This document shows, one piece after another, positions 47,584 through 60,786 of a stretch of DNA of 64,000 nt. The translations under genes and the position numbers were made by a program. Source of the stretch: Luidia sarsii (taxonomy: Eukaryota; Echinodermata; Asteroidea; Paxillosida; Luidiidae). The notes beneath the pieces are model-generated. The model did not search any database and was not told the DNA's origin. It worked only from the letters and a program-made list of their open reading frames with translations. Where the stretch lies: NCBI GenBank assembly GCA_949987565.1, contig OX465105.1:21459221-21523220 (forward strand), in the 5' to 3' direction. The stretch's first letter is position 1; the number at the start of each line of letters is the position of its first letter.

Positions 47584-48839
47584 GCCATTTGCCCTGAAAA
47601 TTGCAGGCAGCGAGAAAATTGCAAACAAATCCTCCTTTTTTTCCCCGCAGGTCAAGTGGATCATTAGTCACAGCACACGGAGACAAATCAGCAATTAGCG
47701 ATGCGACTTCTGCAGGGATCGTTTGCCTGATTTGCAGGATTTCCACAGTGATTTGCTGCTCGGTTGAACTCAGATATTCCCTGATTAGCCTTGTTCCATT
47801 TCAGAATGACTTGCCACGTGCAACGGGCTTCCACAGCTAAAAGGCTATGCCCCTATATATAGTCAGCATGTGCTCTATGTTACTTCAAATGGAGGAAAAT
47901 AGATCCGAGTCCTACTAGAGAACTCAGAATTAGCTGGGATGGTGTAGTGATAACACAGTTTCTCAATGGTTGGATTCTGCAGAGGGTAAACACCAGGACT
48001 GAAGCCCAATTAGAATTGGCTCGAAAGTAAACACTGTCTTCTCTGTATGTATGTGTGCTGGGGTGGGTTGGTCCAGAAATTGCGCATGCCTAGATTGCGA
48101 GGTTGGCACCCATTTTTCCATTGTCACTGCACAAGATGCATGTGTTTGCTGAGAATGTTGAGTGCTGTGCCTTAGAGATTAGAGCCGGCTTTCTGTAAAG
48201 TCATGGACTCAGTATATAGTCCCTTCAATTTTCTGTGCCTTTTGTGTGCTGTTTTCTTTCCCTTTCTGCGGCAAGCTTTTTCACCCCCAAAATGTAGCGG
48301 ATACTGCATGGTTGTACCCATATAGTGCATACACATGTATGTATATGGGAAAGAATCTTCTTTGTGGCTATATGGAAAAGTGTGACCTCTGGTCTGTCCC
48401 TGTTTTTAAATGTCAAGGACTACTGAGGCACTTTAGAATTAAAAAAAAAGGCAAGATCTCGGAATGGAAAATAGCTCTGCATGGACCTGTTCATCATTAA
48501 GACTCCTCAATGCTAATCAGTACGTGAAACTGGCTTCTTGTATTTGCAAAACCTATGGGTTTAACAGTCTGATATAATTCCAACAGCATAGGTCTATGGT
48601 TGGTTTCCAAACTACACTCACATCAATGTTCTTATTTAAGTACTTAGATATGCAAATTCCTTTATTCTTTCCCTAGATTTGAAGTATTTTCTTGGACACA
48701 TCATCAGAGCTATGCTAAATAGAATTAAGGTGAGCTCAACTGTCTGAGCAGAAATGAGCTAAACGATTACCTGAGGTGAGGTGAATTATTTTTGGAGTTG
48801 AACTGAGCTGGCGCGAGTTAGACTGAAATGAAAACAATT

Positions 48840-48895
48840 GAACTGACCTAAACTCAGTTGAACGGAACTGAACTGAACTGAACTAAGCCGTGCAA
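48840..48895. repeat. (AACTG)n pentanucleotide patch
   Basis: The word gaactgaactgaactgaact is flanked by decayed related words from about 48720. Confidence 0.7.
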
Positions 48896-49861
48896 GCCAG
48901 GATTCTTCATTAGTCCGTTTTGGTTTCAAGTTAAGTAAGCATAATTCTTCAAAATTGCTCACTCATTATATACTCGACATGTTGTAGGCAGCAGATGAGA
49001 CAAGCTTGCCTTGCACAGTCATGGCTAGAATTTCCAAAAGATGACCAGACATGCCTCTGACTAGTTTAAACTGTGACTGGAAGCAATTCAACAGTATGTA
49101 GCTGGAGGAACAATTGAGAAATATTGAATGAATCAATACAGTGCACACACTCAGCATCAGCTCAGAATTTACTTAAACTTATATTACAGCCTAGATAGTC
49201 TAGACCAGTGTTGGATGTGTATTATCTTACAAGCAGACCAAAGAATTGATTAGTCTGGTTTCCAGTTCTCGGCTACACAACTGCATTACAAGGAAGCAGG
49301 CACTTGTACAAACAGTTAGAAACGCATACATTCAAAGAGGTGAGGCTAATATTTCCAGAAGACAATCCCTGAGATTGAATTCTCCCAGGCAAGAGCTGAA
49401 CTTGGAGGTAAAACAGGTAACCCAACCACAAGGATCTTAGCCGGGCACTGGAATTGGGCACCATATCATTTTGCTTCACTGAGCTAGAGAGCCTCATGAC
49501 TTGATCCTTCAGGGGTAGACTTTTTCTTTGAGTCTTTGTAAAAGATCCAGAGGCAACTTGCAGCAGGACGCAGGTCTCACGAATCAGGGATTTGCCTTGA
49601 CTTTTTGTCTTTGTTGGTGGGCACTTGTATGACCGTGTTTCAATTGTATTGGGGAAGCATTCTTAAAAGTCCCACGCAAGAAATGAGAAACGAGAGAAGA
49701 CAGATCAGACAGGATAAAAAAAAACTACAAATTGTAAAAAACAAAAAGTAGAGTGTTTTTGTCATGAACCCTTTGAAGTGCATTGAATACTGGTAAGACA
49801 ACACCAAATGTAGCTTTTTTGAAGGTTTATTCCTAACACAATCAGTCTTAAAAAACAGGAA

Positions 49862-50100
49862 GGGCCTGACTTTATGATTCAAGCAGGACCTTCCTCAAAG
49901 GCTAAAAGGGCCGGAACTTCAGTATGCTTAATGAAATAACAGAATACAGGACCAGTAAAAAAGGGCCTGGTGTTTTGATCCTAGCACTAGCAGGACCTTT
50001 TTCAAATTTGAAAACAAACCAACTTGAAAAAGAAACTCCAAGAAAGGTCCTAAGAGGATCAAAATGTCATCAGACTCTCTAAAAATGTGGATTTAGCAAC
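49862..50100. mobile_element. Two adjacent PLE tail relics
   Basis: 49862-49915 has gcctgactttatgattcaag and caggaccttcctcaaagg. 49963-50100 has gcctggtgttttgatcctag, then gaaaggtcctaagaggatca, with the cctagcactagcagg duplication. Confidence 0.6.
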
Positions 50101-51303
50101 ATCTTATCACAAGTTTATAGTGCAGGGTCAGACAAATTTAATGAACAACATCAAAGTGGGAGAATCCAGTCTTTAAAATCTGACCTTGTTTGACTGATCT
50201 TTACCCCCCTCTCCCCCTACACACACAAGGCCTTAGGCAAACAGGGCTTGTGGGGTTGAATTGCATGACAAACAACAGGGATTCTCAACTGAAGATTAGG
50301 TGGCATGCATTACCACGGTCTGCCCTGGTATTTGGAGGGTTTGATGAGGTGGCATCCCAAATTCCCATGATTTCTTATGTACAAATGAACTGAAGAGAGA
50401 TGTGCTAGCTTGACTTCCATGAATCACACATTGAGCATATGGAAGAGTGGCCATTATACAGTTTGTCTGAATCTGCCTCCGGTGCCTCACTAGTGAAAAC
50501 CACTTGCATGTATATAGGCCTGTTGTTTGCATTCTTTTCCTTTCTAGTATGATTTTTGACTGCTGAGTTGGCAAGAGGAAGATGAATATATATCCGGGGT
50601 AGCCTGCAAACGCTATGAGGTGGGGCACTATACACAGTTCAATATGCATGGCTATTAGTGTACACATACTGTAGTCATCAGTGAAGTGCAATTTCAACTT
50701 CAAATCTAAAAAGAGAAATTCCACCTGCAAGGCTTCTTAAAGTAATAAATACCCCTTTCTCATCTCACATCTTCACCTGGCCTTCTGATGTCTATCCAGC
50801 ATTCACGACAATGTTGAGCTGCCCCCCCCCACACCTCCTCATCCGAACCTCAATCATCCCTAACCCAGCTTGACTTAATTCCAGAGACCCAATTTCCTTG
50901 GGGTGATTTCTCTCACATCCTCCCCAACCACTTGCAACCAGCCACCCCCCTCTCCCTCCCTTGCAACTAGCCCTTGCAAAAAAGGAAGACGCAAGTGATG
51001 CTGAGAGAGATTTGCACCGGTTCTGACTTTAATCAAATCACGCCGTCTTTGTGTCAAGTATCGACGGGGGACGAAAGGGGACGTCATGACATCGGGGCTG
51101 CAGTTCAAGAGGGTGGTCAACGCTTTGACACTTCATCAGGATGTGCAGTTTGCTGTAGTTGGTATCGATTCCACCATTAGTGATGCTCCGTCTGTGGTTC
51201 TGCAGGACATAAATGCTGATGCCATCTATTTTGGGAGCTACATTTACACTGCGTGGTGCTTGGATGAGATTTCAGGCTATCAATTCAATGGTGGAAGCAG
51301 CAA

Positions 51304-51433
51304 GGGTGGTTTACAGTGACACCATATGAACATTATCATAAGCATGTGTGGTCCTGAACAGAACCAAGTCTGTTCTAAGATGCTCACAGATTCTCACAAA
51401 CGAGATTTTTTCAAATGGTGTCACCACAAACCA
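51304..51433. mobile_element. Foldback family 2, copy 3
   Basis: Left arm ggtggtttacagtgacacca faces right arm aaatggtgtcaccacaaacc. The centre has the hairpin ggtcctgaacagaacc. Confidence 0.65.
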
Positions 51434-52015
51434 TGACTTGCTTCTTGATTGAAGTTACAGAGTGACCTAGCTATTTTTGATGTTTTTAAATTCGATAAAA
51501 CGGTATCGTTTTAACCCAATCGGTTTTAGAAATGCGTGTCTGAATAGGCCTAATGCTCTGACACTGTTTAAATTGAAAATCGATTGGGTTTAACTTGCTG
51601 CTAAAATGCAAATTTAAAACTGCTTGAGAGGAGGGTTTAGCACTCACATTGATCAGGTTCAGCTGCTAAAAAACTGTTCGGACACAATCGCCTTTCAAGA
51701 TCCTGTTTTTGACAGCGATGTTGACCCACCTGGCTGCACAGCTTGCGTAACAGGTAATAATGTGCGATGTGTGTGCATGATGCGAGTGTGTGGCGCGTGC
51801 TTTATGCATAAGTGGAAGTCTGCACTGGATGTGGGGCAGAGTTTTAAATCTATGACTTGCCCCCGGTGGTTAGAACTAGAAGGCATTCTAACTCGATTGG
51901 TTTTAGCTAACACGCTGTCTCAACATAGCCCACAGCTTATGAGCTTGCAAAAAATAGATCGGCCATGCAGCCTGTACTAAAAAGAATAGGCCCTATCACA
52001 GACCTTTTTTTATTC

Positions 52016-52041
52016 TCGATATCCCGATATCGAGAATATCG
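52016..52041. repeat. 26-bp palindrome
   Basis: The word attctcgatatc is followed by its complement ccgatatcgagaat. A tgtgatatt/gcgatattt echo follows. Function unknown. Confidence 0.6.
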
Positions 52042-54289
52042 CGATATTTTGAAATGTGATATTGAAGAACCCTCTGCCATGCAGGGAGAAACCACTGGAG
52101 TGACATTTAATTACCGGTTAGGATAATACTGGCCAGGGTTTTAGGAATTTAATGGGTCTGAGTTGGAAATTAACTGATTGTTTGATAAATCAATGAATAC
52201 ATCAATTTGGTTTATATTACTGCAGGAAGATGAGCTAGGTCTCATCATGGATCACAAATTGAGTGGAAAGTACCATAATGCACAGATGTCTGTATTCACC
52301 ATCAGGGAACATTAAGCCTAGTAAAACAAAATCGGCCCTCATCGTATTTTTCCGCTGCATCAATTTGTCATTTGTCATGTTATTATTTTTTTTAAATGAA
52401 AACCGATAAAAAGAAGAAATTTCAATCAATTTTCACTGTTTCCAGCCATTGAAAATCACACATGCACATTCTACATATTTGGTATCATACTGTACCCTAT
52501 TGAGCGACTGGAAAATACACTACCTGTCTTTAGGGCCAAAATGTTTCTGAAAAGGCCCCCCCCCAAAAAAAAAAAGTAGGATGAAAAATTAATAATAATA
52601 ATTATTTGTTTTACTTGGTCTGATTATGCATTACTTTACTCATATGCAAAATAACTTATTTGGAATTTTCTGGCAAGCCTTTGACAACTGAGGTGGTAAG
52701 TTTTAAAGATATATAGCCTACTCTAGGTAGGCCTATATATATCTCCTCAGGTATATTAAGTAAGTAGGGGAATCCCTAGCCCCCATGGCCCCACCTCTAG
52801 TTAAGAGCTTTGTGTCACTCATTATTTTCCTCCAGTGAAAACATTGTCTGGTAAGCCATTTATCCTAATCCCAATCCAAACAAATTCCAGGGGAAAGTTA
52901 GGCTTATCCCATTGATCAAAATTTAGCTGAATTTCCAATGACCCAATAATACTGCTCGGTCACACCCCTTAATTCTGTTAATCAACACCTGTATCAACTA
53001 TCAATACTAGAGCACCAGTAAACTAAAGGGAGAAAAAGTCAAGTTTCAAAGTACTTGATTGTTTTCTTTCCTCAATTTTAATATATTGATTGAAATCCAA
53101 AAGTCAGTACAGCTCTCTCCTCTGAATTGTTCACAAAATCCAACTTCAAAAACTGCAAGCATCAAATGATCTGAAAGGGGTGCGTAATATAAGTACCCAG
53201 AGGTTTAATTTCCGTGTGCAAGTTGCAACCGTGTTTTTATGATAAATGAACAAAGTCACAGGCCTACATGGCTACAATACACATTGTATTCCCCGGGCGT
53301 TTCGGTACTCCACATTTCGTGCACATTATTCGACCGTATCTGACCAGCGCATTTCATTCCACAGATTTCATTCCACAACTTTGTAATCACTTCCCAGATA
53401 CAATAAACAGGCATCTTTTAACCCATAAATTATGTTGACTTTGGAATGGATGATGGCGATCAATAATCAATTTTGATGCAAAAAACCGTATTGGTACACC
53501 TCCGTCCACAACCGTTGTTCATCGCTGTATTTCCCTTTTTTCGGGGGGGGGGTTGAGAACAAATGGGGCATATCTAATGTAATGTTTTCAAGTTTTGTAC
53601 CTTCGACGATTTGCGACACTTCGCGCACGACAGCTAATTTATTCTCCGTGCAAAGAAAATTTAACAAAAGCGGCCCGCTGATCAAAACAGGTCGCGAGGG
53701 GGTGGGTGGGGGGCCTTTGGAAACTTGAACCACAATGCAGCTATTGTACAAATACAATGATGGATGGACGTGACAGGAAGGCTGCAAAATGATGTTCATC
53801 GGTACACGGGGGATTAATAATACAGCAAATCTATTAAAGTGTTCAGTGCTATCCGTTAATCCAGTCAGATCAGAAGTCGGCCGGACTATGTAGGAACCGT
53901 CATCAACAAAAATATTGTATCCGCGATCGAGACTCGCAGTACTAGAGCGAGGATCGGTGATGGTGACGCATGATGCTGATCATCTGTGCCCTGTTTACGG
54001 GCCTATAGCTTAGAAGAATGAGTAAGATTCCGCGGTGACCGTCAGAAGTTTAGGGTTCCCATGGCCAGCATTATGAATATGAAGATACAGCTCAGATGAA
54101 GGTAATCCGTGCACTTTGGATACCTTAATTACGCACACCACAGAGGAAGGAATTTCTACCTCCATGAATGATGCGTACACCTTCCATCTTGATCACTCTC
54201 AGATCGCGATCATCCTCATCCTCCCGTCCTATCAAATCACTCACCTCAAAACGGTCAAAGACAATAAATCACGATGACTAATTACTCAC

Positions 54290-54308
54290 CGAATGGGGGC
54301 AAATCCAT
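54290..54308 (-). CDS. Weak candidate leader exon
   Basis: ATG at 54308 reads MDLPPF and stops at a consensus donor, ttcg/gtgagt, in phase 1. The frame is open for about 60 codons upstream of this ATG, to a TAA near 54500, but I cannot tell 5' UTR from coding. It is short enough to occur by chance. Confidence 0.25.
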
Positions 54309-56089
54309 CGCACTCTCATCGCCGCAGATGAAACTGGGTCTAATCAGACCATAAGTAGCCCGACTCCACTGACAACACTGCAGGAGCCAAACGGTCACCT
54401 GCGCACTGTTTATCTTCCCAGGCGCAGTCCACGCGGAAGTAAAGCCTATTGACAAGCGCCTAGTCTCAACTCCAGGCTGTTTTCTCGTTTAAATTATCCA
54501 AGTCGCCCATTCATGCTCTATGGTGCTGCTATACTGTGGGGAAAGCACGCGGGTGCTTCTCATTCTACAGACTGGGGACCGTTTGTAACCATGTTGTAAC
54601 CAAGGACACCATAAAGATTGCATCTTGTTAGGGAAGGGGTATGTTATGGCAATATACCTTCGGTAGGCTATACCCTAGTCTGCTAAATTCATACTTCTAT
54701 CAATATTATGAGCACGTAAGTCGATTGGGGGCAGCAGACTGGTATGAAACAGACGGTAGTGTAGTCGGTTTACTATCGTCTATTTGCCAGTATACCTTCT
54801 CGGCCATTTGATGGCCCAGTCAACTTTCCGTTGATCTTTACTTATTCGATGAGCTTCTGATTTGTTTGCAGCAAAACTAAACCGACGAAAACCTCAATTT
54901 CTACAGAGACATCTCTGTAGTAATTTGATCAAGAGGAAGGCCGCAAAATTTGTATATGTGACTTGAGTGGAGTCTAACCCCCACCCCACCGCCCCTCGTT
55001 AAAAAAATACAGAGCTTTTAGCAACTGCCTGGGGGTATAGGAAGTCCGAAGTCGTTACAAGGACCCAGCAAAGCAGCCACTTGATTCTGAACAACCCGGA
55101 AAGTTATAGGAACTCCCATTCTAAGTGGCAACTTTAAGACCCGATCCGGTCCACGAAGTCGTCATCAATGGCTTCTCTTGGCAAGCACACTGCCTCAATG
55201 AGGTAACAATAATCTGCGTTTTGCCCGGCCAATTTCAAGACCATTATACCACCAGGCTGATTCCGTGTGTGTGGTTTTTAAACGAATTTCAAACAAACCG
55301 GCATTGCAACAATCAGACTCCCAATGTCTGAGTATTAATTTTCGTAGAAGCGTAACTTTGCTCAGTATATAAAAAATTATACTAACACGCATTCATTCAA
55401 TTTCGTAGGAGCCAGCTAGACACTTTCCACATTTTGATCGGCACATCATTTTAAAGAACGTTCTAAAGGAAGTCTGGAACGTTTGGATACGAAAAAGATT
55501 AATCACATTACGAGCGGAAAGTCCGGTTCGAACGCATTGAGACGACTCGAAAAGTGTCAGCGGAAATTAATGCCATGTTTTGTTAGCATTATTTGAGCAT
55601 ATCCTGTGCGCTAGGCCTAAACCTTGTGACAGAAATTGTTCAGTGTGGTTTAAATGACACAAATTTGTTATAACGTTTACAGCCTTTTATAGCGCGTAAG
55701 CAATCTGGTGTTTATTTGCATCGTCATCGGTGGAGTTGATTTTGCTTAACTTCTGTAGTCCATTATAGGCCTTAGGGGAGTCTGGGAGACGCGGAATAAT
55801 AATGCACAGGAAGGACGAGAACTCGGCTAGCGACGTTATTGTATTGGAGATAGATGATACAGCGTGGAGGTTAGCATTTTGCTGTGATTGAATTAACCTC
55901 CTGAAGCTGACTGCTAGGAATAATAGACCCGTCGTTGTTTTGAAAGACACCCATGCACGGGCAGTATTTAAAAAATAATATGATGATTTCAAACACTTTT
56001 TAAGAGAATTACTCAAGAATAAGGATCGTCACAGGATATATACCCGCAAGTTTATGCATCTATGGTTATACCAAGTTAAACGTGGAAAA

Positions 56090-56225
56090 CTGGGCCTAAC
56101 GTTCCAATCCAAGCAGTACCTTTTCTCAAAGGTCATGCTGAGACTGGAACTCATAGTCTTCTAAATGTTTAAGATTTGCTTGGGAGGTCATCTGTGTCAG
56201 TCAGCAGATTGCAACATTTATGTAT
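56090..56225. mobile_element. Decayed PLE tail
   Basis: The word gcctaacgttccaatccaag, then aaaggtcatgctgagactgg, and an end tcagcagattgcaacattt. Confidence 0.55.
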
Positions 56226-56934
56226 CCCTTCAGGAAGTGAAACAGATTTATTTGACAGCGTTGGATTTTTAATTAGGCCACGGCTGTGATTTACGATTGT
56301 CCACTAAAATGGAAATGACATTGCAGGGAACCCGTGAAGTGTAACGGGATATAACCGACCCGATATCCTTTGCACGTCGGGACATACCAAGTTTGAAATG
56401 TAGTGTAGTACCGCCCATAGTATTATTGCTTGCACATGACGGCCCCATGCCGTGCTTCTGAACTGCCCGCTGTAGACCCAGGTGACACTAAGTGGTCCCG
56501 ATTCACAGGTTTTTCGGCTTTTCTCTATGTATCGACAAGCAAAGTGATACGGGCTTTTTACAACGCAAGCGGGCCCAATAAATCAGAGCGGGAGAGAAAA
56601 GCTAACACTTCTTTATTAGTTTGTTTATATACGTGCCGCTGATTCCCAAGGGCGACGTGATTGCTTAGGGCGGTTGTTATGGCAACGCTCGCCGGTCCTC
56701 GGCGCGGCAAAAAAAAGGGGGGGGGGGGTGGCCTGGGTTGGCTTGTGGGTAGAAGGAGCCGGCGTACTCCGGGGATTCTGCTGATGGGATTATAACAAAC
56801 TCTGTCAATTTTGCGGCAGATTTATGGAAGAACTTTGTGGATCTGCGCCCACCCGCCTAATCATACTATACCTGTAATCATGCGATTTGATAAAGGCAAT
56901 TTTAAAGTAATGTTGGCAAAATTGTAAGTTAGTG

Positions 56935-56985
56935 CATGGCCTCAAGTTTCGATCCTAGCATGACCTTCATCATTATAGGCTAAAT
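56935..56985 (-). mobile_element. PLE tail fragment
   Basis: Only gtgcatggcctcaagtttcg and atcctagcatgaccttcat remain. Confidence 0.4.
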
Positions 56986-58017
56986 GAGTCGAGCACACAT
57001 GTGGACAAAATAAGACAGTTTCCCTGGGGTTAGTCAAGTTATAGTCAAGTTGCATTACACCGCTGGCCCAACGGGTTGATATAAAGTACCGTAGTTACAA
57101 AAAAAAAATACATATTTTTTCTTGATGTCACTAGTTAGCTAAAAATAAATTCTAGCAAATGACTGCCTTGGGTGTGTGCACTAATCTCATTTGTTGAAAC
57201 AAATCAAATGGATCCAGTCAAATCATGTCGGCAAATGGCACACTTCATGACGGCAAAAAACACTTCGGCTGCCAACAATGTACAAGGGTAGCTTGTTGCA
57301 GAATAAGGAACATCATCGAAAATCACCGGTTTTAGGGGATGGAAATTGACCAATACATTTGTAAAGATGTGTTATAATGACGGCAGATCGCATTTACGAA
57401 TATGGAGATGGAGATTGAAACAAAATACAACACTCGCAAGAGGGCGGGCGACCACTCAAGTTGTGTCTTCCCTCGTCAGTATTTCCTCGCATAGTCGGCA
57501 TCGGAGGCTTATTTTTGCCCTTCAATATGCCTATCGAATATACTGGTATAGATGATATGATTTAAACGGTCTGTCCATTGAAATAAATCCGGGCAAACCG
57601 ATCCCAATCGTGTCAGAAAGCGCACTGCAAAAGTAGGTCTATGGTCGGCTTTAGCTGTCAACCGGGAAAGAGGAGTTGCAGATTACACAACCTAGTCATT
57701 TTCATCATTAATACTGTTTGGTTCTAGGGGCTGAAAGTTGACAGGCATGTTGGTGAGTTCTATGGAATACTGATTAAAATATCGAATTTGGTGATTATTC
57801 CTGAAAGGGAAATCGGGGCAACGATCACACCGTGTTTAGATGGGATAGCAGACAAAAGCCATACGCAGTACCGGTATGACCCAAACACCACACTCGCAAG
57901 GGGGCCAGGCGCAGTAAAGCTCAAACAAACGCTCGCTAGAGGGCGGCATATCAGGCATGTGGGTGCGGAACACCGAATCGAGCTCACCACTCATGCTAGT
58001 TAATAGGCCTATCTCAT

Positions 58018-59005
58018 TCAATATCAGTTTGACGAAGCTAAAACTTGGTCTGCAAACAGGCATTGGAAAAACTAATCGACCGGTATTCTGAAATGGTGTT
58101 CTGAAATGGAACATGTTAAAATGAATAAGACTTAAGGCTTTGCATGGTGGGTGAATCAATATAGGAAGGTTTGCGGTGACACCATGTATCAGGTCTCTTA
58201 AAGGAAGAGGTTTGGTTCTGAAAAAGAACCACACCTCTTCCTTTAAGAGACCTGATACATGGTGTCACCGCAAACCTTCCTATAATTATGCTAAGATGAA
58301 TAAATATGTGATCAAGGAAAGAGAACTAACCTCCATGAGTGAAGCCGCATTTGTGTCTGGACAGTAGCACATAACAGACGGCGGAGAGAAGCTGGAAAGA
58401 AGCATACACTTTGCAAGTAAATATTTCCTTTAATATTATTTTGATGATGCTAAAACTTGGCCTGCAAAAAGGCCTAGGAAAAAAGCTATCGACCAGTATC
58501 AAACAAAATTGAAGTCGGCCACGGTAAGATGAAAATATAATCAAGCATACAGAACTTACCTCTGTCAGCTAGGCAGCTTGTGTGTGTAGAAAGTGTGACA
58601 TAATAGTCGACGGAGAGTGGCTGGAAATAAAAATACACTTTGCAAGTTCTTATCTCCTTCAATATTATTTTGACGAAGCTAAAAACTTGGCCTCCGAACA
58701 GCCTTCGGAAGAACCTATCTATCAGTATTAGAAATTCTGAAATCGAACATAGTGAGATGAATATGATCCAGCAAAGAGAACTAACCTCTGTGATCTAGGC
58801 AGCTTGTGTGTGCAGCGAGCAGAACAGTCAGTCGGCGGAGAGTAGCTGGAAAGAAACATACACTTTGCAAGTTAATATCTCATTCAATATTATTTTGACG
58901 AAGCTAAAACTTGGCCTGCAAACAGGCCTTGGAAAGACCAATCGCCCACTATAAAAAAAATCTGAAATCGAACATGGTAAGATGAATATACGATCAAGCA
59001 AAAAG
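58018..59005. repeat. 228-bp tandem array, four units, with exon-like cassettes
   Basis: The word gacgaagctaaaacttgg and its variants recur at about 58031, 58442, 58672 and 58896. Without the foldback inserted in unit one, spacing is about 225-230 bp. On the minus strand three units hold a 61-nt cassette (58391-58331, 58620-58560, 58846-58786), each preceded by a pyrimidine-rich acceptor (ctttccag or tttccag) and followed by gttagt or gtaagt. The cassettes are diverged in sequence but keep length and splice signals. Coding is not supported. Confidence 0.7.
58160..58284. mobile_element. Foldback family 2, young palindromic copy
   Basis: A 125-bp near-perfect palindrome: taggaaggtttgcggtgaca to its complement at 58283, with essentially one mismatch and a gaaaa loop in ggttctgaaaaagaacc. 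It interrupts the 228-bp array. Confidence 0.85.
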
Positions 59006-59445
59006 TGCCGTGTTTTTAACACCCAATCGGATAATCAAACTTTATTTCTTGGGTTTCATTCCCCTTTAAATGACATGTGGACATTTGTGAGCCCAATTCA
59101 AAGACTAGTCTAAGCAGGTTGCTTCAATAATCTTCAATAATCCAATTCCATGAAGTGTTGCTTCTTACACGGTATAAAATTATGTGGGTGCGATCGCGAC
59201 AACCACATATACGTATCTGTATGAACTTTTAGTATTGTCCCCGAAAATCACATGGCCTACACTTTCTTGGTTGGGTGCCACATGGCAAGGATGAACCTCA
59301 TTTTGACGATTAACAAACACCCCTTCTTATTCATAAATAAAGACAAATTTATCCACCCTCTGCACGCTGTGGCCTCCCATTTATTGACAATGTCAGAATA
59401 GTTTTGGTAAATGTGGGGATGGCTATGTATAGAGAGGAATTCTAC

Positions 59446-59476
59446 CTGGATGGTTGGCTGGAGTGAAATGCGCCAT
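59446..59476 (-). CDS. Very weak candidate leader exon
   Basis: ATG at 59476 reads MAHFTPANHP and meets donor ccag/gtagaa in phase 1. It is listed only because phase and strand agree with the other leaders; chance is a good alternative. Confidence 0.15.
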
Positions 59477-60786
59477 CAGCGCGGAGATAGGACAGCAGTG
59501 TTGCAGCCTATCGCTGCGTGGTGGCGCCCTGATCAACAACCGTCACAACCAAAGGGTGCAGAACACTAAATCGAGCTCCCATTGAACACTGTACAAAAAC
59601 ACTCACTTTCAAATCCAATTATCCCACACCATAAAGTCTCTTAGTTCTTGTAGCTATACTGATAATTTTAGTTTGGACCTTCATCTCTCAGATTCTTTTC
59701 AATTTTAGTGCCCTTAGCAGATTACATGTTTTGCTAATTACCTAAAGAAAACACCCCCCCCAAAAAAAAATGTGTAGCCGACCAAGCCGAATTTCTGCAA
59801 GGATTTTGGGATGGACCCCTCCACTTCTACAGCCAAACAGGGCCACATTTCAAGCCAGATATGGTCCTAATGACATACCAAATTGAAGAGTGAACCCCCA
59901 GGTTGTCTTAGAATTCACTTATCATACAAAGTATCAGTTAATTAGCCTACAAAGACCCCTTATTAGAAAAAAAGTTGTGGGTCCACACTTTATGATAATC
60001 AGCTCGGCGGAGCCATCTTGGATGGATTTTGAGTGATGCACCCCAAACCGAATCACTGCTAGTTCCGCCGCCCTCACAACTCTCCCAAAGTTAGCGTAAA
60101 CTCTCGACGAACCGGTGGATATAGTTTACGATAATTTGTTTTAACATCAATGTCATATAAAACAAGGGAGGTCTTCCGGTATTTACCACCACGGGTTCAG
60201 GAGTGATCGATTCCTACTAGGCTTTACATTCAGGAAGTATGTCCTCGTATTTAAAAAAAGAAAAAGATAACAGCTTAAAGGCAAGATACGGAAACTAAAA
60301 GACTACTGAGGTGAGTCGAACTTTGGTTGCAACATATGAGTGTGGTCATTAGCAAATTTTGTATTGGTTTTGTTTTCAGCACTAAAAAGAAAAGAAATCA
60401 CCCAGGTTATCAAAGATTCAATCAAGGCCCGAGTGGTTCTTCCCTATTCTGGATCATCAACGTACAAATCAGATCCATCGTCAGGCACAGCGGTCACATG
60501 TGGTAACAGTTCTAGTGCCTTTAGAAAGTGAATACATCATATACCACTAAGGTGGCTTTCCCGTTTTTGTTTTTGGGAGGAGCGCCGTGGTATTATTGGC
60601 TGGTCTATCGGGCTGGATCCCTCTGTCTCATTGGTATCATCTGTCTCTGTCGAGTGGTCACTCGGAACAGTAGAGGTGTGACACTGGTTGCAGTTCTTTC
60701 TGGACTGCTTACTATCCCGTAGAATTGTCAGTAGGCCTACCTGAGAAGGCTCCGTCAGGCAGTGTACGTTTGGTGAGCAAGCGTCT
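59477..60786. other. Noncoding stretch, nothing confirmed
   Basis: Two possible but unsupported exons near 60359-60520 (plus) and 60750-60540 (minus) are discussed among the rejected items. Confidence 0.35.

Larger units (their letters stand above)
47584..54289. other. Mostly noncoding; repeats listed separately
   Basis: No exon is supported between the two candidate leaders. A T-less A/C run lies at about 52559-52573. A 110-codon minus frame at 53799-53467 has no family pattern. Confidence 0.4.
54309..58017. other. Noncoding stretch with PLE relics
   Basis: A 109-codon minus frame at 56016-55687 has no recognised pattern. Several short gcgccctcta/ctcgcaagagggcg words at about 57430 and 57890-57945 look like remnants of another dispersed repeat. 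A G-run lies at about 56718-56729. Confidence 0.4.

Noticed and set aside
47937..48010. Another tRNA-derived SINE head (tggtgtagtgataacac)
   Set aside because: The A box is convincing but no B box or recurring body follows.
55687..56016. 109-codon minus frame
   Set aside because: No splice context, family pattern or GC shift; expected by chance in 64 kb.
60359..60520. Plus-strand exon after acceptor ttttgttttcag, reading ALKRKEITQVIKDSIKARV
   Set aside because: Acceptor is good but the donor is weak, there is no partner exon and no family pattern.
60540..60750. Minus-strand exon reading SDHSTETDDTNETEGSSP
   Set aside because: Composition is protein-like, but acceptor and donor are poor and its phase cannot be tied to the leaders.
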